Shown here piece after piece: positions 28,231 through 39,525 of a stretch of 64,000 nt of DNA. The stretch is from Agapetus fuscipes (taxonomy: Eukaryota > Arthropoda > Insecta > Trichoptera > Glossosomatidae). Both the position numbers and the translations under genes were made by a program. Location of the stretch: positions 1,054,001 to 1,118,000 of the forward strand of contig OX637338.1 of the NCBI GenBank assembly GCA_951799405.1, written 5' to 3'. The notes beneath the pieces are model-generated. The model saw only the letters and a program-made list of their open reading frames with translations, made no database searches and had not been told where the DNA came from. Each line of letters starts with the position of its first letter. The stretch's first letter is position 1.

Positions 28231-28929
28231 TAGCATTACCTCATAGAGTATGAGGTCCATTATGCTTCCGTAGTCAATGTCAATTTCATTTTGGATAAAG
28301 AAAAAAATCTAAATGTTTTTCTGTACCCCGAGTAAAAAAAATACATGGATACTCAACCATTCGGTAAACAGAGAAATTGATGGAAGACACGACAGCGCTC
28401 CTATTGAGTGCTTTGGTTTGCAGGTATATTTCTGTTTACGCAACAGTTGAAGGTATGTGCAATACTCAGGGTAAAGATGGTTTACGTGTATTTTTATTTG
28501 TCTGCCATTGCAGCATGTTTCTTTTTTTTTAATTCATTACAAAGTATAACTGGCAACTGACGTTGGGAATTTTGATGTTGAAATGCAAAATATATTTTGC
28601 AAGACCTTTTTACCATTTTAAAGATACTTTTAGCAATTTTAGATGATACATTGTCACTATATATAAAAGAAATATTAACACTGCATGAAAATTCTTTTAA
28701 TTTACAATGTTTTTTTTAGTTTTGAACTTATCTTATCTATGTATTTATTTATGTTTGCTTTTCATTTTATTCCTTATTTTCTCATTTTGAAATATACTTT
28801 TTATTATTATTTCATGACTGTTCCATTCCTATGAAAGCATAGACATTAGAGCATGATTTTTTTTCCATTTAATTTTTGTTTTCAGTTTTCAAAATTTTCG
28901 ATTGTGTTCACTACTTTATTTTCTTCGGA

Positions 28930-29775
28930 TATCCCCAATGATGCACTATGAATAATTGTGTGGATCATTTGAATTTTAATCTTTTAGGTGGTGATCCCAC
29001 GTTGATCGATCCCACAAATTCCTTCTTTAGTCTCAAGACTCGACAGCTGCAAACATTATACGATCTTTGCAAAGAGTGTTGTAGGACAGTTGTAATTTTA
29101 TCATTTGACAGTTTTAATTTTGTTTTATTATTGTTCAATCGCATTGTAAATCATGGAGATTTCTTCTGGTAGTTTTAAATGCAAATATTGCTTTGTGTAA
29201 TGCTAAATTTTGTTCACAGTTTTTGTAATAAAGCACAATCGCAAGAAAACTGAATGATAATATTATAATGTGTACAATCATTAGTCAATATTATATATTT
29301 TATTTTATGATGTTTTTTTTTTAGTCAAGAGTACTTACAAAATAGTCAGCTCACTAATTTTGTATAAAATGCTTGCCATGTTTTCTACATTTAAAACTTT
29401 GTCAAACAGGCAGCGTTTTTAATTCGCGTTACGGCGTTAAAATGTCCCCGTCTTGCGTCGAGGCTGAACATGTCTACGTCTGTGAAACAGCAAACACTAC
29501 TTCCAGTGCGCGACAATCTGTCACTGCGACTGGACATCGCATTGTATTTTGTTACAAAATTGTAAGATTTATTTCTGTCAACAGTTAATAGGTTTACTGA
29601 ATTTTTTCAGTAAATATTTTAACTGTTGGCAGAAAACCATAAATGGAGAGGCCGTCTCCAGGAAATACAGGATAGCGGTAATTAAGGATGGCGGACTCAC
29701 CTGGCCAGATCCTGGATCCTGGAACTCTCTGCGTGCAGGGGTTAATTTCTTCGATGCTGGTTGATGGTTCCGCAG
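28930..29775 (+). other. Low-repeat patch with short open frames, function unknown
   Basis: Frames: GGDPTLIDPTNSFFSLKTRQ after a TTTTAG acceptor-like site (28987), and 29638-29764 after GTTGGCAG encoding NGEAVSRKYRIAVIKDGG, LTWPDPGSWNSLRAGVNFFD and stop. Codon usage is more balanced than in the surroundings, but no family is recognised. It may be a long 3' UTR, a lncRNA, or unassigned exons. Confidence 0.3.
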
Positions 29776-30777
29776 TTTTGATCCTCCTGGATATTTATCT
29801 TGTTGTTTTATAATTTTACGAGTTAAATTGCCCTATGTAGTGAAGCGGTCTTGACGACGTTTGGGGTTTGTACTTGGTTTATAGCGGCCGTATTGGACAG
29901 CGATTGCAGCTGCACTTATTGAATATGTTCGAAAACATTGATGCTTGTATACAAGAAACAACGCTTTTGATTTTGATTTCGACAAGATTTTGCTAGATAA
30001 TGTACAAAGCTGCTACAACTCGTCTTGATTTGAGTAGTTGAACATCGTGCCTTCGTACTTCGACTAAATAGCATCAAAGTCGTTCAAATGCAAAGTACGC
30101 GACGTTGGTCTGCCACCTTGATGCGGGGTAAAAACGCTTTCTGTATGACAAAGCCTTTAATATTATCGTGTGATCTGTACAAAGCTTATTCAAAGGTATG
30201 CAATTTAGAACTTCTATCTTGTTGAATGGACTCTCACTATTTTTTCAAATTTATTCTGAATCCATTTACAAAATATTCCTGCTGTAAATATTTGAGCGCT
30301 ACGTAGGTGCTATATCTCCTTTCATCTCAATGGTTATACATAGTCATTTAAGTAAAGCACAAAACAATTGTTTTGTAAGTACTCTTGGGCGTTTCTGTTT
30401 ATTTTTTGTTTGTCTTTTTTTTGTTTATATTCTCAATCGGGACACAGGAATTGAGAAATTGATTGCAATAGCTAATTTTCTATTGCCAAGATGTCTTTCG
30501 ATGTATGTGGTATTATTTCATAGGAACGATTTTACTGTTTTTAATATGTCAATTTGCTCATTTGTGTTATTTTGATATTATCTCTGGATATACCTATATG
30601 TTTATGTCCGAATGTTCATTACTTACCATGTGTTTTTATTTTCTTTGTATAACAATCATTTTCCACATTGTACAAAATTAACAATGTAGCTAATATCATA
30701 ATATGAAACATGGTGTGTGATATGCCATTATTACATAATTACAAAATAATAAATTTTTATACAAATTGATAAACCCT

Positions 30778-30790
30778 TTTATTATTTATT
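30778..30790 (-). promoter_or_regulatory. gcm polyadenylation signals
   Basis: On the - strand AATAAA occurs at 30790-30785 and again at 30783-30778, 73-85 nt after the gcm stop. This would give a very short 3' UTR. Cleavage site not determined. Confidence 0.5.
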
Positions 30791-30862
30791 ATTTACATGT
30801 TTTCCTTATTCCGACAAGTACGCTAGTATTGTTTTTCTAAGTTTTGTTTTTTCCGTGTTGTA

Positions 30863-31956
30863 TTAATTGTTGCTCACGGCGGCAAATTGACTGAAATGAT
30901 GCGGAGTGTGGAACTGCGTCTGATAGCAGTCATTGTTGTTTATCAAGGAGCAGCGCAGTCTAAAGTCTGCGCTGCCTGCGTCACAATCTCCGTCCAAAGT
31001 AGATGCTCTATTCTCGGGGAGGACTGCTGAATCAGTTGCATTTTGATTGTTCATGGGATCAAACATGTAGTGTACATTATTAGAGGTATAGTCAATAACA
31101 GGTATTTCGATTTCAGTCTCCATTGGCATGTTATGAATGGGATCTAGCTTTCCTTCCAGCAACCGATCATCGTAGGCATATCTGTATGATTTGTTATTAA
31201 ACTCCTCATAATCACTTCTCTGATAGACCTCGTTGCTGCTCTGGTATTGCCCTTGATTGGAGCACGGATACTTCATATTCTGAGATTCGTGGTTATTAGA
31301 TGGATATTGCTGGTAATACGTTGTTTGAAGCATCTGATTTTGTTTGGCGACTTGCATGTCGGCGTTGCTGTTTGGCTCAAACTGAAGTCGTGCATCGCTG
31401 CCGAGGAAGTCTGAATTGTGATCGAGGAAATCACTTTGTAAGAAGCTGTCTGGGGAGCAGCTTGTGTTAAGTTGACTGGAATTGCTAATATTTGAGTCGT
31501 CGTTTGAAACGGTGAAACTTTGCGATGTTTGCTGGCAGTTCCAGTAACCTTCTTCGGACTTGTCCTTGTGGATGGTTCCGCTGCCCAAGTCAATGAAAGT
31601 CGGTGGAGATCTGGCCAGTTCACTGTTGCTCTGGCCTTGAAACGTTGGGTAGTTTGGTCGCAGAGGTTGATCAAGCTGGAATATTTCTTCAGGTTGGAAT
31701 ATGTCCCCCGTTATGGGAGCAAAGTCGTAGCTTTGATTGTCGGGGATATCTTGGTTGGGTTGGTAAGAATAATTTGGTGAAATGATGACGTCATCGCTTT
31801 GTACATTGTGACTAGGTGCTTCTTGAATGTTCCAATAAGGGTTTTCAATTTGCTGTGTTGGAATGTAGCTTGGAGATATGTGGTTGAAGTACTGATTGTT
31901 GTTTTGGTTATTTTGCCCACACACACATTCAAATGGAGAGCATGAGCAGGAGTAAC
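30863..31956 (-). CDS. gcm: gcm exon 5: Cys motif and Asn/Gln-rich C-terminal region
   Basis: It starts with [17 protein letters not shown], a compact five-cysteine motif, then 350 residues rich in N, Q, S, Y and D with many aromatic-acidic words ([20 protein letters not shown]), typical of a transactivation region. It ends with [14 protein letters not shown] and TAA. Acceptor TTTTTTTCAG. Confidence 0.93.
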
Positions 31957-34900
31957 CTGAAAAAAAAGAAATATTTCAATGCTGTAAGTTAATAACTTGA
32001 CATCCTAATTATGGGTAGGTAGGTGCGTAAAAACTAATAAGTAGAAAATGTGTGGTAGGTAGGTAATAAAAATTGAGTTGTTTTTCAATAGATACCTCCA
32101 CACTGGATTGAAAAATAAATTATGAAATGTTACTGCCATCTATGGATAAAATACAAAATAAAATCAATGCATTTTAGGTTTGCGTCAAGGCTACATTGAT
32201 AAGTGTCACGGCTTTCTTGTTTTGCACATAAAAAAAACATTTTTCTAAGCTGATAAAACGTATGAATCAAGAAATACAGCGTATAATATAGCATGTATGT
32301 AGCCACTTACAGATTTTAAAGAAAATAAGAATGACTAAAATACATTGTAAGAACCTAAGCATTTATTTCAATCCTTATCATTAGCAGAAAATAAATAAAT
32401 ACCAAATCAGTGATGATCATTGAATCAGATCATGATAAAATCCATTAAATCGGACCAATATTTTCACCATGATTTTTACTGTTTGACCTTGACAATCACA
32501 AACAAGAATCTTGAGAATAAAATGTCTGTTCACCATTAATTCAATTTGTGCTAAAAATAATTGGTAGGTAAAAAACAATATTATCAATGATAAACAAGCT
32601 CTCTGTACCTACCTATTACCGAAAGTCCACATTGAATTTTAAATATTTGAATATTTTGTTCCATTGTCGTGTCAAAAGTGTGAATGCAATAAAAGATGCT
32701 TCATTAAATGTGTGCGAAGGAGAAAATTTCATCTGGTTTTAGGTGAAGAAAACTTTTTTCCCGCCCTACTCCTTTTTACTTTTAGGTAAGATAATCGGAA
32801 AATGCTTTCTAGATTAATTTAGTTGCTCGTTATGGAATAAAATAGATTTAAAAAAATACCTTTAGAGCTGCTGTCTGCTATAAGAGGCGGAGGCTGCATA
32901 GAAGCATTGGTATTCACATCTCTCTGGCGTCTAGGAACTCTGAGCGACAATAGCTGTAAATAAAACAGAAATCAAAACGTAAGTAACAAATTGATTCAGT
33001 CCACAACCATGGAATTAAACAGGCAAGAAGAATGTGGTCAAATACATATATACGCGGCAATAGATATCTAACTGATAATTGAACAGTATTTATTATTCGA
33101 CGAAAGGCATACCTATCTACGAAAACGTTTAAATGAAACCAGATTTGGTGCCATAAATAAGCTACCGTGTTATTAGCGCGTCGTGGCTTGGGAACGCAAT
33201 GTGGGGTCCACGTCTCGGGAATCGTATTTCATTTGTAAATAATTAATTAGTTTGATTGCCCTCTCGTGATAACCGATGATTACCGTCTAGCAATATTTGC
33301 TTACATATTCATGAATCTCGGCGAAAAGCTGTGGCGGGTGAGAGAAAAGGTACAACAATATTAAACGATCAGCGCCCTGAGGGGAATTCTGCCACACATA
33401 CGTACCCACACACAACCGGAAACATACAAACATTTCAAGAGCTGTTATTTTGAAACAAAAAAATATTGAGAATATATATTTTTTTATAACGTTTTCCAAC
33501 GTGAATAGACTCTGAACAAATCCCACAGACAAAAAAGTTAGGTAGGAGCTGGTAGAGATAAGGTAAGCTAATATTTTGCTATTGGTCCCCCACTTCAATT
33601 GAATTTGTTGGTGTAAGTCCGGCCCCCTAAAAATAAATCGGTTCCATTAGCCACATGCGAAATCCTTCGGGGATAACGCAGCAAGAAGTTGAACTATATG
33701 TGTAGCTTAGTTTCGTTTTGCGGTTTCTTGGGTTCTAATCCTACAACCTTCAAGTATTGCCTCCCTTCTCTGAAGCACGGTTGCCCTTATGGTGGATCAG
33801 CCTCATAGCAACCTACATACATATAAGTCAAGGAACAAAAAAAACTTTCCATGCTAGAAATGCTGCTCCCGTCCCTGCTTGAGGTGCTGGTTTATCATCG
33901 TCCCAGGCTGTGGTGCCAGTTTTGATAAATAATAACAAAATTTCGATGATTTATTTGGTGAGCGCTGTTTTTATGTGAATCACACCTCAATTGCCCTCAT
34001 GGGAGCTTGGTTGTCGCTATAGAAAGCGCCAATTTTCAAGTCAGTTGGAAAAATTATCCATCGGAGAGCATAATTAAGTTTTTTATTATTTTTTATGCTC
34101 CGCCGGAATTCAAACGTACTACCTTCCAAATACGTGTCCGATGCGTTAACCACTAGGTAGACTCCCTCCACAAACCCACGCCCTGTATATCCATCCCATC
34201 CGGGATGTGTCACAGGACTCGCATCAGAAATAGAGTGAGATGCAAGCGGCAGAAGGCCCTCCCGTGATGCTGCACTGTCTCAAGTGGTACACAAAGCAAG
34301 GGTGGCTCAGAGAACACGAAAAGTAATAGCCAAGTGCAAGAATTTAGGGCTCGCTAACCACTAGACTACGGACCGGTCGATGATGAAGATGATGTGGTGC
34401 TGGGGCTTACCTTGTTGCTTAGCGCGGTCTCCCTGGCCAGCAGCACGGCCAGGCCGCGCACGCGCCGGCCGCTGCCCAGGGAGCGGCGCGCCTCACTGGC
34501 GCCCTTGGCCTCGGGGCGCGGGTGGTCGTGCGCGCCCTTGGCTTGGAAGAACACGGCGTGCTCCGTGTGCCGCCAGAAGTGCGTCACGGGGTAGCCGCAG
34601 TGGCCGCGGCAGGCCAGCACCTCCAGCCGGCCCGCGCTGCACAGGCGGTTAGGACACGGCTTGCCTGGAGGACAAGCATCATGCCAAATTAGAATACAAA
34701 ACACGAATGGGTTCTTTAGGGCCTGTTGCACTAAACTCCCAGACAAAAATCAAATTTAAGTGTGATTTCTCCCAACAAATCAAAAAATTGGTTACATATA
34801 AGTATCTACGTAAATCAGCTGATGTACCTTCTCATTTTTCCTGTTCAAATTCCATCATACATTCCATTTCCGAAAAATATTTAAACGAGGTCCTTACAAG

Positions 34901-36443
34901 AATTAAGCAATCAAATTTGATGTGTCAATCAGATATCGATTGGAGGTTGGTGCAACAAGTCCTTATTCTTAAAATTGGTTACTAAGAAACAAACAATAAA
35001 TGTACCTACACAGAAGTCACCAGTGAGCTATTTCACACTAAATCATCCCCCCATGCTTGATTGGCTTATTTTTAATTTGAATCAAACATGACCTTTCGAT
35101 GAAATTGTCTTATGAATCACATGTTACACAATCTGAGCTGAGAAAAAAAACGTAAAATACGGGAATGTGAGAGTTGTTTTAATATTTTCATTATCAATTT
35201 CTAGTTCTCTGCTGATAGGATGGATGGGATACCCAGCTGGTGTAGTTTGGCTTAAAGTTTCCGTGGTCAGTAAGAAGAAGGTAAGAAAGAAAGTAAGAAA
35301 GAAGGTAAGAAAGAAAGTAAGAAAGAAGGCATGTTGTTACCTTGCTGCTTCTTCCTGGCCTTGTCGCAGATGGCGGGCCGCAGGTGCACGCGGTCCCCGC
35401 TGGGCAGCTTGCAGCGCGCCGAGCACACCAGCACGCCCAGGCAGCTCTTCTTCAGGATGTGCACGTTGTGGTTGTTGGTGTTGCGCATGGCCCAGCCTGA
35501 CCCAACAATAACAATCACGTGTTACAAGATATTTCACATTCATAATGTTCACTGATGGACACGGAAATCGGAACCACCGGCGCCATTTTGTAAAACGTCC
35601 CGCGTATATACCGCACGTTTAATAATAAAGAGCAATAACTCAAAAAACATGAATGTTGGGAAATCACGTTTGAAGTTCAGACAGCCAGTACAACTTGTAT
35701 GGGATAAAAAAGACGGCCGATGTTTTATCTCGGTCATATTCGTCCAAATTGAACGGCTGTCGCATTCTACCTATTCTTCTCGCATTGTTCTTGCGTTTTA
35801 TTACAAAATCTCGATTTCCCCAATTTTCGAGTTATTTCTCTTTATTATTAAACGTGCGATATATTGATATTAAAAATATATGATTGAAATGATGACAACA
35901 AGGTCGTGGTAAAAATGAAGGATTATTTTAAATGAGGCGATTGTTTTTTGATCAGATTTCTCCGATCACAAATAAGACTTGTTTGTGTTGGCAGAGCTAG
36001 CTGTAACATGATGACCTGGGGAATCTTGCATCAGGATGACACCACGCTCTGCGAACGCGGGGCCCAACAGTCCATGGATCATCTCCGAAACTGTCTGGCC
36101 TGCCCAACAAGCTGCTCACTGGCCGACCTAATGGAGGGTAGTGATGGAGCGGTGGAGGTTGTCCAACACTGGGCAAAATAGTGTAGCGTCTGACTCAACG
36201 AAGAATAAGAAGTTAGTAACCTGATGCATGTCTCTTGGCCTCCTCGCTGTGTGGCGGGTAGACCATGCGGCAGTGGCCATCCGCCCACTCCCCGAAGGGG
36301 TCAAAGGCGCTGACCCTGGGCACTGCGGTGTCGTTGATGTCCCAGTCTGGAGAAGAGCCGGAGGTGCAGGAGGCCTGGGGCTCCGCTGCCGCCTGGCCGG
36401 CCCCCTGGGGCGCCTGCTGGGGCAGGGGCCGCGGCGTGCTCAT
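30863..36443 (-). CDS. gcm: Glial cells missing (Gcm) transcription factor, five exons
   Basis: This gene encodes a zinc-dependent GCM-domain DNA-binding protein that in flies controls glial and haemocyte fate. Exons in transcript order: 36471-36221 (ATG at 36443), 35496-35341, 34664-34411, 32953-32860, 31956-30863. Joined CDS is 1821 nt, 606 codons plus TAA, with matching phases and GT/AG junctions. The GCM domain spans about residues 33-190: [96 protein letters not shown]. The C-terminal 360 residues are Asn/Gln/Ser/Tyr-rich and AT-rich in DNA, unlike the very GC-rich GCM exons. The frame stays open upstream of the chosen ATG to the acceptor, so extra N-terminal residues from another exon are possible. 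The gene is convergent with RB1CC1. Confidence 0.95.
32860..32953 (-). CDS. gcm: gcm exon 4: linker
   Basis: 94 nt, acceptor TTTACAG, donor AAAG/GTATTT. It encodes [16 protein letters not shown] and [15 protein letters not shown]. It contributes a basic patch after the GCM domain. Placed by phase continuity (0 in, 1 out). Confidence 0.85.
33586..33720 (+). repeat. SINE-A 3' fragment in gcm intron 3
   Basis: CACTTCAATTGAATTTGTTG, TTCGGGGATAACGCAGCAAG, TATGTGTAGCTTAGTTTCG. Confidence 0.65.
33944..34379 (-). repeat. SINE-B interrupted by Rep-X
   Basis: SINE-B 33944-34155 and 34365-34379 (ACTACGGACCGGTCG). Rep-X 34156-34354 sits between copies of TAACCACTAG (34146-34155 and 34355-34364). This nested insertion ends 30 nt before the gcm exon 3 donor. 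Confidence 0.78.
34411..34664 (-). CDS. gcm: gcm exon 3: zinc-binding second half of GCM domain
   Basis: It encodes [49 protein letters not shown] and [19 protein letters not shown]. The spacing CPNRxC and the word [11 protein letters not shown] are the insect type, not the vertebrate type (CPNC, HGGFPVTNFWR). Very GC-rich. Confidence 0.96.
35010..35204. repeat. MITE M1 fragment in gcm intron 2
   Basis: Contains GCTTGATTGGCTTATTTT, CTTATGAATCACATGTTACA and GTGAGAGTTGTTTT, all shared with M1 interiors. The right end is missing. Confidence 0.5.
35267..35330. repeat. (GTAAGAAAGAAA)n microsatellite next to gcm exon 2
   Basis: Five or so imperfect 8-12 bp units. On the gcm strand it is CTTTCTTAC repeats, starting 10 nt after the exon 2 donor. 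Confidence 0.8.
35341..35496 (-). CDS. gcm: gcm exon 2: core of GCM DNA-binding domain
   Basis: It encodes [20 protein letters not shown], then GVLVCSARC and [15 protein letters not shown], near-identical to all GCM domains. Cysteines in [11 protein letters not shown] and in ICDKAR belong to the conserved Cys/His set of the domain. The donor G/GTAACA is followed by a pyrimidine-rich microsatellite in the intron. Confidence 0.96.
35612..35859. mobile_element. MITE with long TIRs in gcm intron 1
   Basis: Left CGCACGTTTAATAATAAAGA (35612) pairs with right CTTTATTATTAAACGTGCG ending 35859. Pairing extends about 30 bp through GAGNAATAACTC. AT-rich flanks suggest a TA target. It sits between gcm exons 1 and 2. 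Confidence 0.72.
35940..36185 (+). repeat. LINE C-terminus remnant in gcm intron 1
   Basis: The + strand reads [40 protein letters not shown] and [10 protein letters not shown] with stop, matching the common LINE ORF2 end (xxMEHLxxCPxxP...). Antisense to gcm. Confidence 0.7.
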
Positions 36444-36471
36444 GGCCTGACACGGGGACGCCGTGCGCTTC
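36221..36471 (-). CDS. gcm: gcm first recognised exon: N-terminus and start of GCM domain
   Basis: The acceptor GTTCCAG is just above 36471 and the donor CAG/GTTACT at 36221. The likely start ATG is at 36441-36443 (context GCCATGA). A Gln/Ala/Pro-rich leader ([17 protein letters not shown]) precedes DWDIND. Upstream in-frame codons read KRTASPCQA, so this start is plausible, not certain. Confidence 0.9.
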
Positions 36472-36499
36472 CTGGAACATCATGCTAGTATGAGATATC

Positions 36500-36830
36500 A
36501 GATAAGATAAGAAGTAGGGAGGAGAGAGGAGATGAGCTGGGAAGACATGAGGCTGTGAGGAAAGGAAGAAAGAAGAGATGCGCCAAAACGAGAAAGGAGG
36601 AAAGAAGAAATGAGTTAAAAATACATGAAAGAATGGAGGAAGGAGGACAGTAGAAATAAGCTCGATAAATAGACTTGAGAAAATAAGGAGGAGGAAGTAA
36701 GACAGAAGACTGAGATGAGCTAGAAAGTCATGTAAAATTGAGGAATGGAGGAAGAAGATAAGAATGATGAGATGGACTAAAAAGACATTAGAAAATGAGG
36801 ATATCAGGGAGGACGAAAGATGATGGATAA
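36500..36830. repeat. Purine-rich degenerate minisatellite upstream of gcm exon 1
   Basis: About five units with the core GATGAGCTNGAAAGACATG, near 36531, 36609, 36655, 36713 and 36766, mostly 50-60 bp apart. On the gcm strand it is a 330-nt pyrimidine tract leading to the exon acceptor. Confidence 0.65.
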
Positions 36831-36999
36831 TTGTTATCAATAAGTTAACCAGCTAATGATGACAAGAGAAAAGGAACAGCCTTAAATTTTGAAGTTTAAT
36901 TGGATCGTTCATGGAAACGTCGCTACATCGGAAGATGACAATATTGATCACGTAGCTTTTGTCTACATCACAAAGATACCTTATATGGCAGAGGATATC

Positions 37000-37135
37000 G
37001 AAACCCCCCGCCCCCCCGTTAACAGAATTTTTATGGACAAATTGAATTTTTTAAATTATGTGTCCACCCCCCGTCCCGTCAACAGAATTTTTATGGGCAA
37101 AAGTATATGTCGATCTCCTATTCATAAATTTTTGC
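37000..37135 (+). repeat. Two-unit tandem duplication (about 65 bp)
   Basis: GTTAACAGAATTTTTATGGA and GTCAACAGAATTTTTATGGG, each preceded by a C-rich run. Confidence 0.6.
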
Positions 37136-37277
37136 TAAGTCGATCTTCTAAATAAAAGTATGGGCACCCCTGTTATATGGCGTTTAAAGTCTCAAAACCA
37201 ACATAAATATCAGCACCTATTCACGAATGAAAATGCGTTTATAAGATGATAACTACACTCATAATTTCTCAAAATAT

Positions 37278-37512
37278 ACTTATAGGTTGGTATGAGGCTG
37301 ACCATCCATACTGTACAAAATGGTTCACTTTGCCAATGCCACCCCTATTTCAGAGAAGGCTGGCACAAGTTGCAGGATGTGTGTGTATTCATTTGCGGGT
37401 TGGATTTTAATTCGCAGGTACACATGTTGCAGCATTTGTTAGCGCGAACTTACACGAACCTGCTTGTAGGCATACATTAAAGATGAGCCTTAAATGCCAA
37501 TATATCTTTACA
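37278..37512 (+). repeat. Rep-L unit
   Basis: Third subfamily (GTACACATGTTGCAGCATTT). Confidence 0.68.
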
Positions 37513-37909
37513 ACTTATAGGATTATAGATCAACATGGCACACACATATTTTTAGACTTTTGTTCCCATTGACAGATGTCACAAAATCTTTACAGTTGTG
37601 CTTTGATTTTAATTCATTCACAAAAATAAAATAAAACGGTCTCTGTTACTATGTAATTGATTAATGATTTCCAGATACAATACTGACAATACAATTGCAC
37701 CAATACATGTGATTAAACAATTAAAGCAACGCAATCCAAATACTCAAAAGTATTCGATACTAAATATCAATTATCTTCGTACATTTCAACGGGAACGTTT
37801 ATCATTCTTTCCATTCTACAGGTTCCTACTTTGTGAATGCTCGTGTAATTATTTCATTTTTTTTTGCTACGATGGATTGATTGTGAAAAATATTTGTTGG
37901 CATAAATAT

Positions 37910-38370
37910 AAACCAGTGGCGGAGGGTATTTTTTTTTTTTTTTTTTTTTTATTATTATTCAACAAACAGAACAATACAATAATGGATACGATAGTAATTT
38001 GTATAAGAAAAAGACAATAATATAGCGTATTGCTCCAATTACATGTTGATATTAAGATATACTATGATAAAACAGCAACATGATACAACAGTTACACTCT
38101 TATCAATAATTAAAGTAATAAATAAAATAAAAAATAAAAATTAGACGTGCACATTTACCTTTATATTAAATAAACTTTACAAAATTTTATCAAATTTACA
38201 ATTAATAGATCTACCCACAAAATTACAATAGTGATATATTTCATAGCAAATAAAATTATTATGAAAGTAAATTTAATTTAATTTCAAGTTTTTTTTTTTT
38301 CAATTTTTTGTAATTTAATTTCAATTTTTCTGGAGTGTAGTCGTTTATAAATAAAACTAATTTATGAAAT
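37910..38370. other. AT-rich region with T(22) run
   Basis: Mononucleotide run at 37929-37950, otherwise A/T-rich. It may derive from an old LTR or mitochondrial-like AT sequence. No coding signal. Confidence 0.35.
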
Positions 38371-38371
38371 A

Positions 38372-38736
38372 GTTCCTTGACTTATAGGTTGGTATGCGGC
38401 TGACCACCCATGCTGTAAAAATGGTTCACTTTGCCAATGTCACCCTTGTCTCGGGGAAGGACGGCAAGAGTTGCAGGGTGCATGTCCATTTGAGATTTGG
38501 CTTTTATGTTGTAGGTTCACATGAGGCATGTGCAAGCGCGAACTTGTACGTGTCTGGTTGTGAGAATGCATGTAATGTGAACCTCCAATGTAACATATCT
38601 TTGCAACTTAGATTAGATTAGATTAGAAATGAAAATAGCCCCTGCAACTTTTGCCGACCTTCCTTGAAACAGGAGTGACATCGGCAAAGTGAAGCATTTT
38701 TTACAGTAAGTTTAAGACCACATATAAGTAAAGGAA
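38372..38736. repeat. Rep-L unit plus inverted half copy
   Basis: 38372-38628 is + with tail TTAGATTAGATTAGA. 38629-38736 is the 5' half on -, ending TATAAGTAAAGGAA. Confidence 0.72.
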
Positions 38737-39125
38737 TATGAAAATACGAACAGGTGGGTCTTCAATCTCTATCTAAATAACTTCTAGATTTCTCAGTCTT
38801 CTTTCGATAGAGTAAGTGTAAAAAGATCCCTGACGACAGCGTGGTCTCAGTGGGTTTGATTATTATTGGATACTTTTCCTCCCGTTTCTCATTTTTTTCT
38901 CATTCTGTTTCCTTTCTTTACGTGATGATTGAGTTAATAATCTTTTTTTTCCCTATTCATTTTCCTCATATTACTTGCCTGTAATTCTTTTTTTCCTTTT
39001 TAGCCGAAGGTAGGCTGTCAATTAAATTATGTCGCAGTGTACAAAGTTTGCAAACTTTGCAGGTTTGTTAATTGTCTTAATTATATTCTTGTTCATATCG
39101 ACGATTAAAAGTATTCTTGTTCATA

Positions 39126-39525
39126 TCGACGGTTAATTTTGGTCAAAAATGAGTTATGAATACAGAATACTATTCTACTCGAAATTTTCCGTTCTTTCTA
39201 ATGCGCTAACTCCCATAGCGCTACGATGATTTTTGTGTTGCTTATGCTCAAGCAAAAACTGCGTTTTCGAAGTATGGTGTTCGACAAGGTTTTGGCCTTT
39301 TTTTATCCTAAAGACGCTTGTGACATAAAAAAAATCGTAAAGCATCGTAAAACCGCATTAATAGGAATGCCTTTATTTTTTTTTTATTTTAGAGCTGTTT
39401 TGATTTTAACGATTTGATTAAAAATTAAAAAAGTTTTGCCATTTTTCTGCAATGTCAAACTTTAAACTGCTTTCCTGAATAATTTAGTTGATGTCGCTTA
39501 TGCCCTACTGCCTTTTAACCGTCGA
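39126..39525 (+). mobile_element. TA-flanked MITE, copy 1
   Basis: Ends TCGACGGTTAA / TTAACCGTCGA lie between TA dinucleotides, with an interior matching 51711-52137 in inverse orientation (GCGTTTTCGAAGTATGG, GCAGTTTAAAGTTTG). Tc1/mariner-like by TSD only. A second partial left end (ATCGACGATTAAAAGTATTC) sits just upstream at 39097. Confidence 0.7.

Noticed and set aside
34366..34746. Long + strand frames over gcm exon 3 (34380-34652) and similar antisense frames over RB1CC1 exons (17114-17535, 19743-20204, 23258-23593)
   Set aside because: They are shadows of GC-rich coding exons; the sense strand has conserved domain sequence and splice sites, the antisense frames do not.
35649..35883. Short frames within gcm intron 1
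   Set aside because: They lie wholly inside a MITE with long terminal inverted repeats.
36301..36840. A 179-codon - strand frame (MITIIHHLSSSLISSF...)
   Set aside because: It is translation of the pyrimidine-rich minisatellite; composition explains the open frame.
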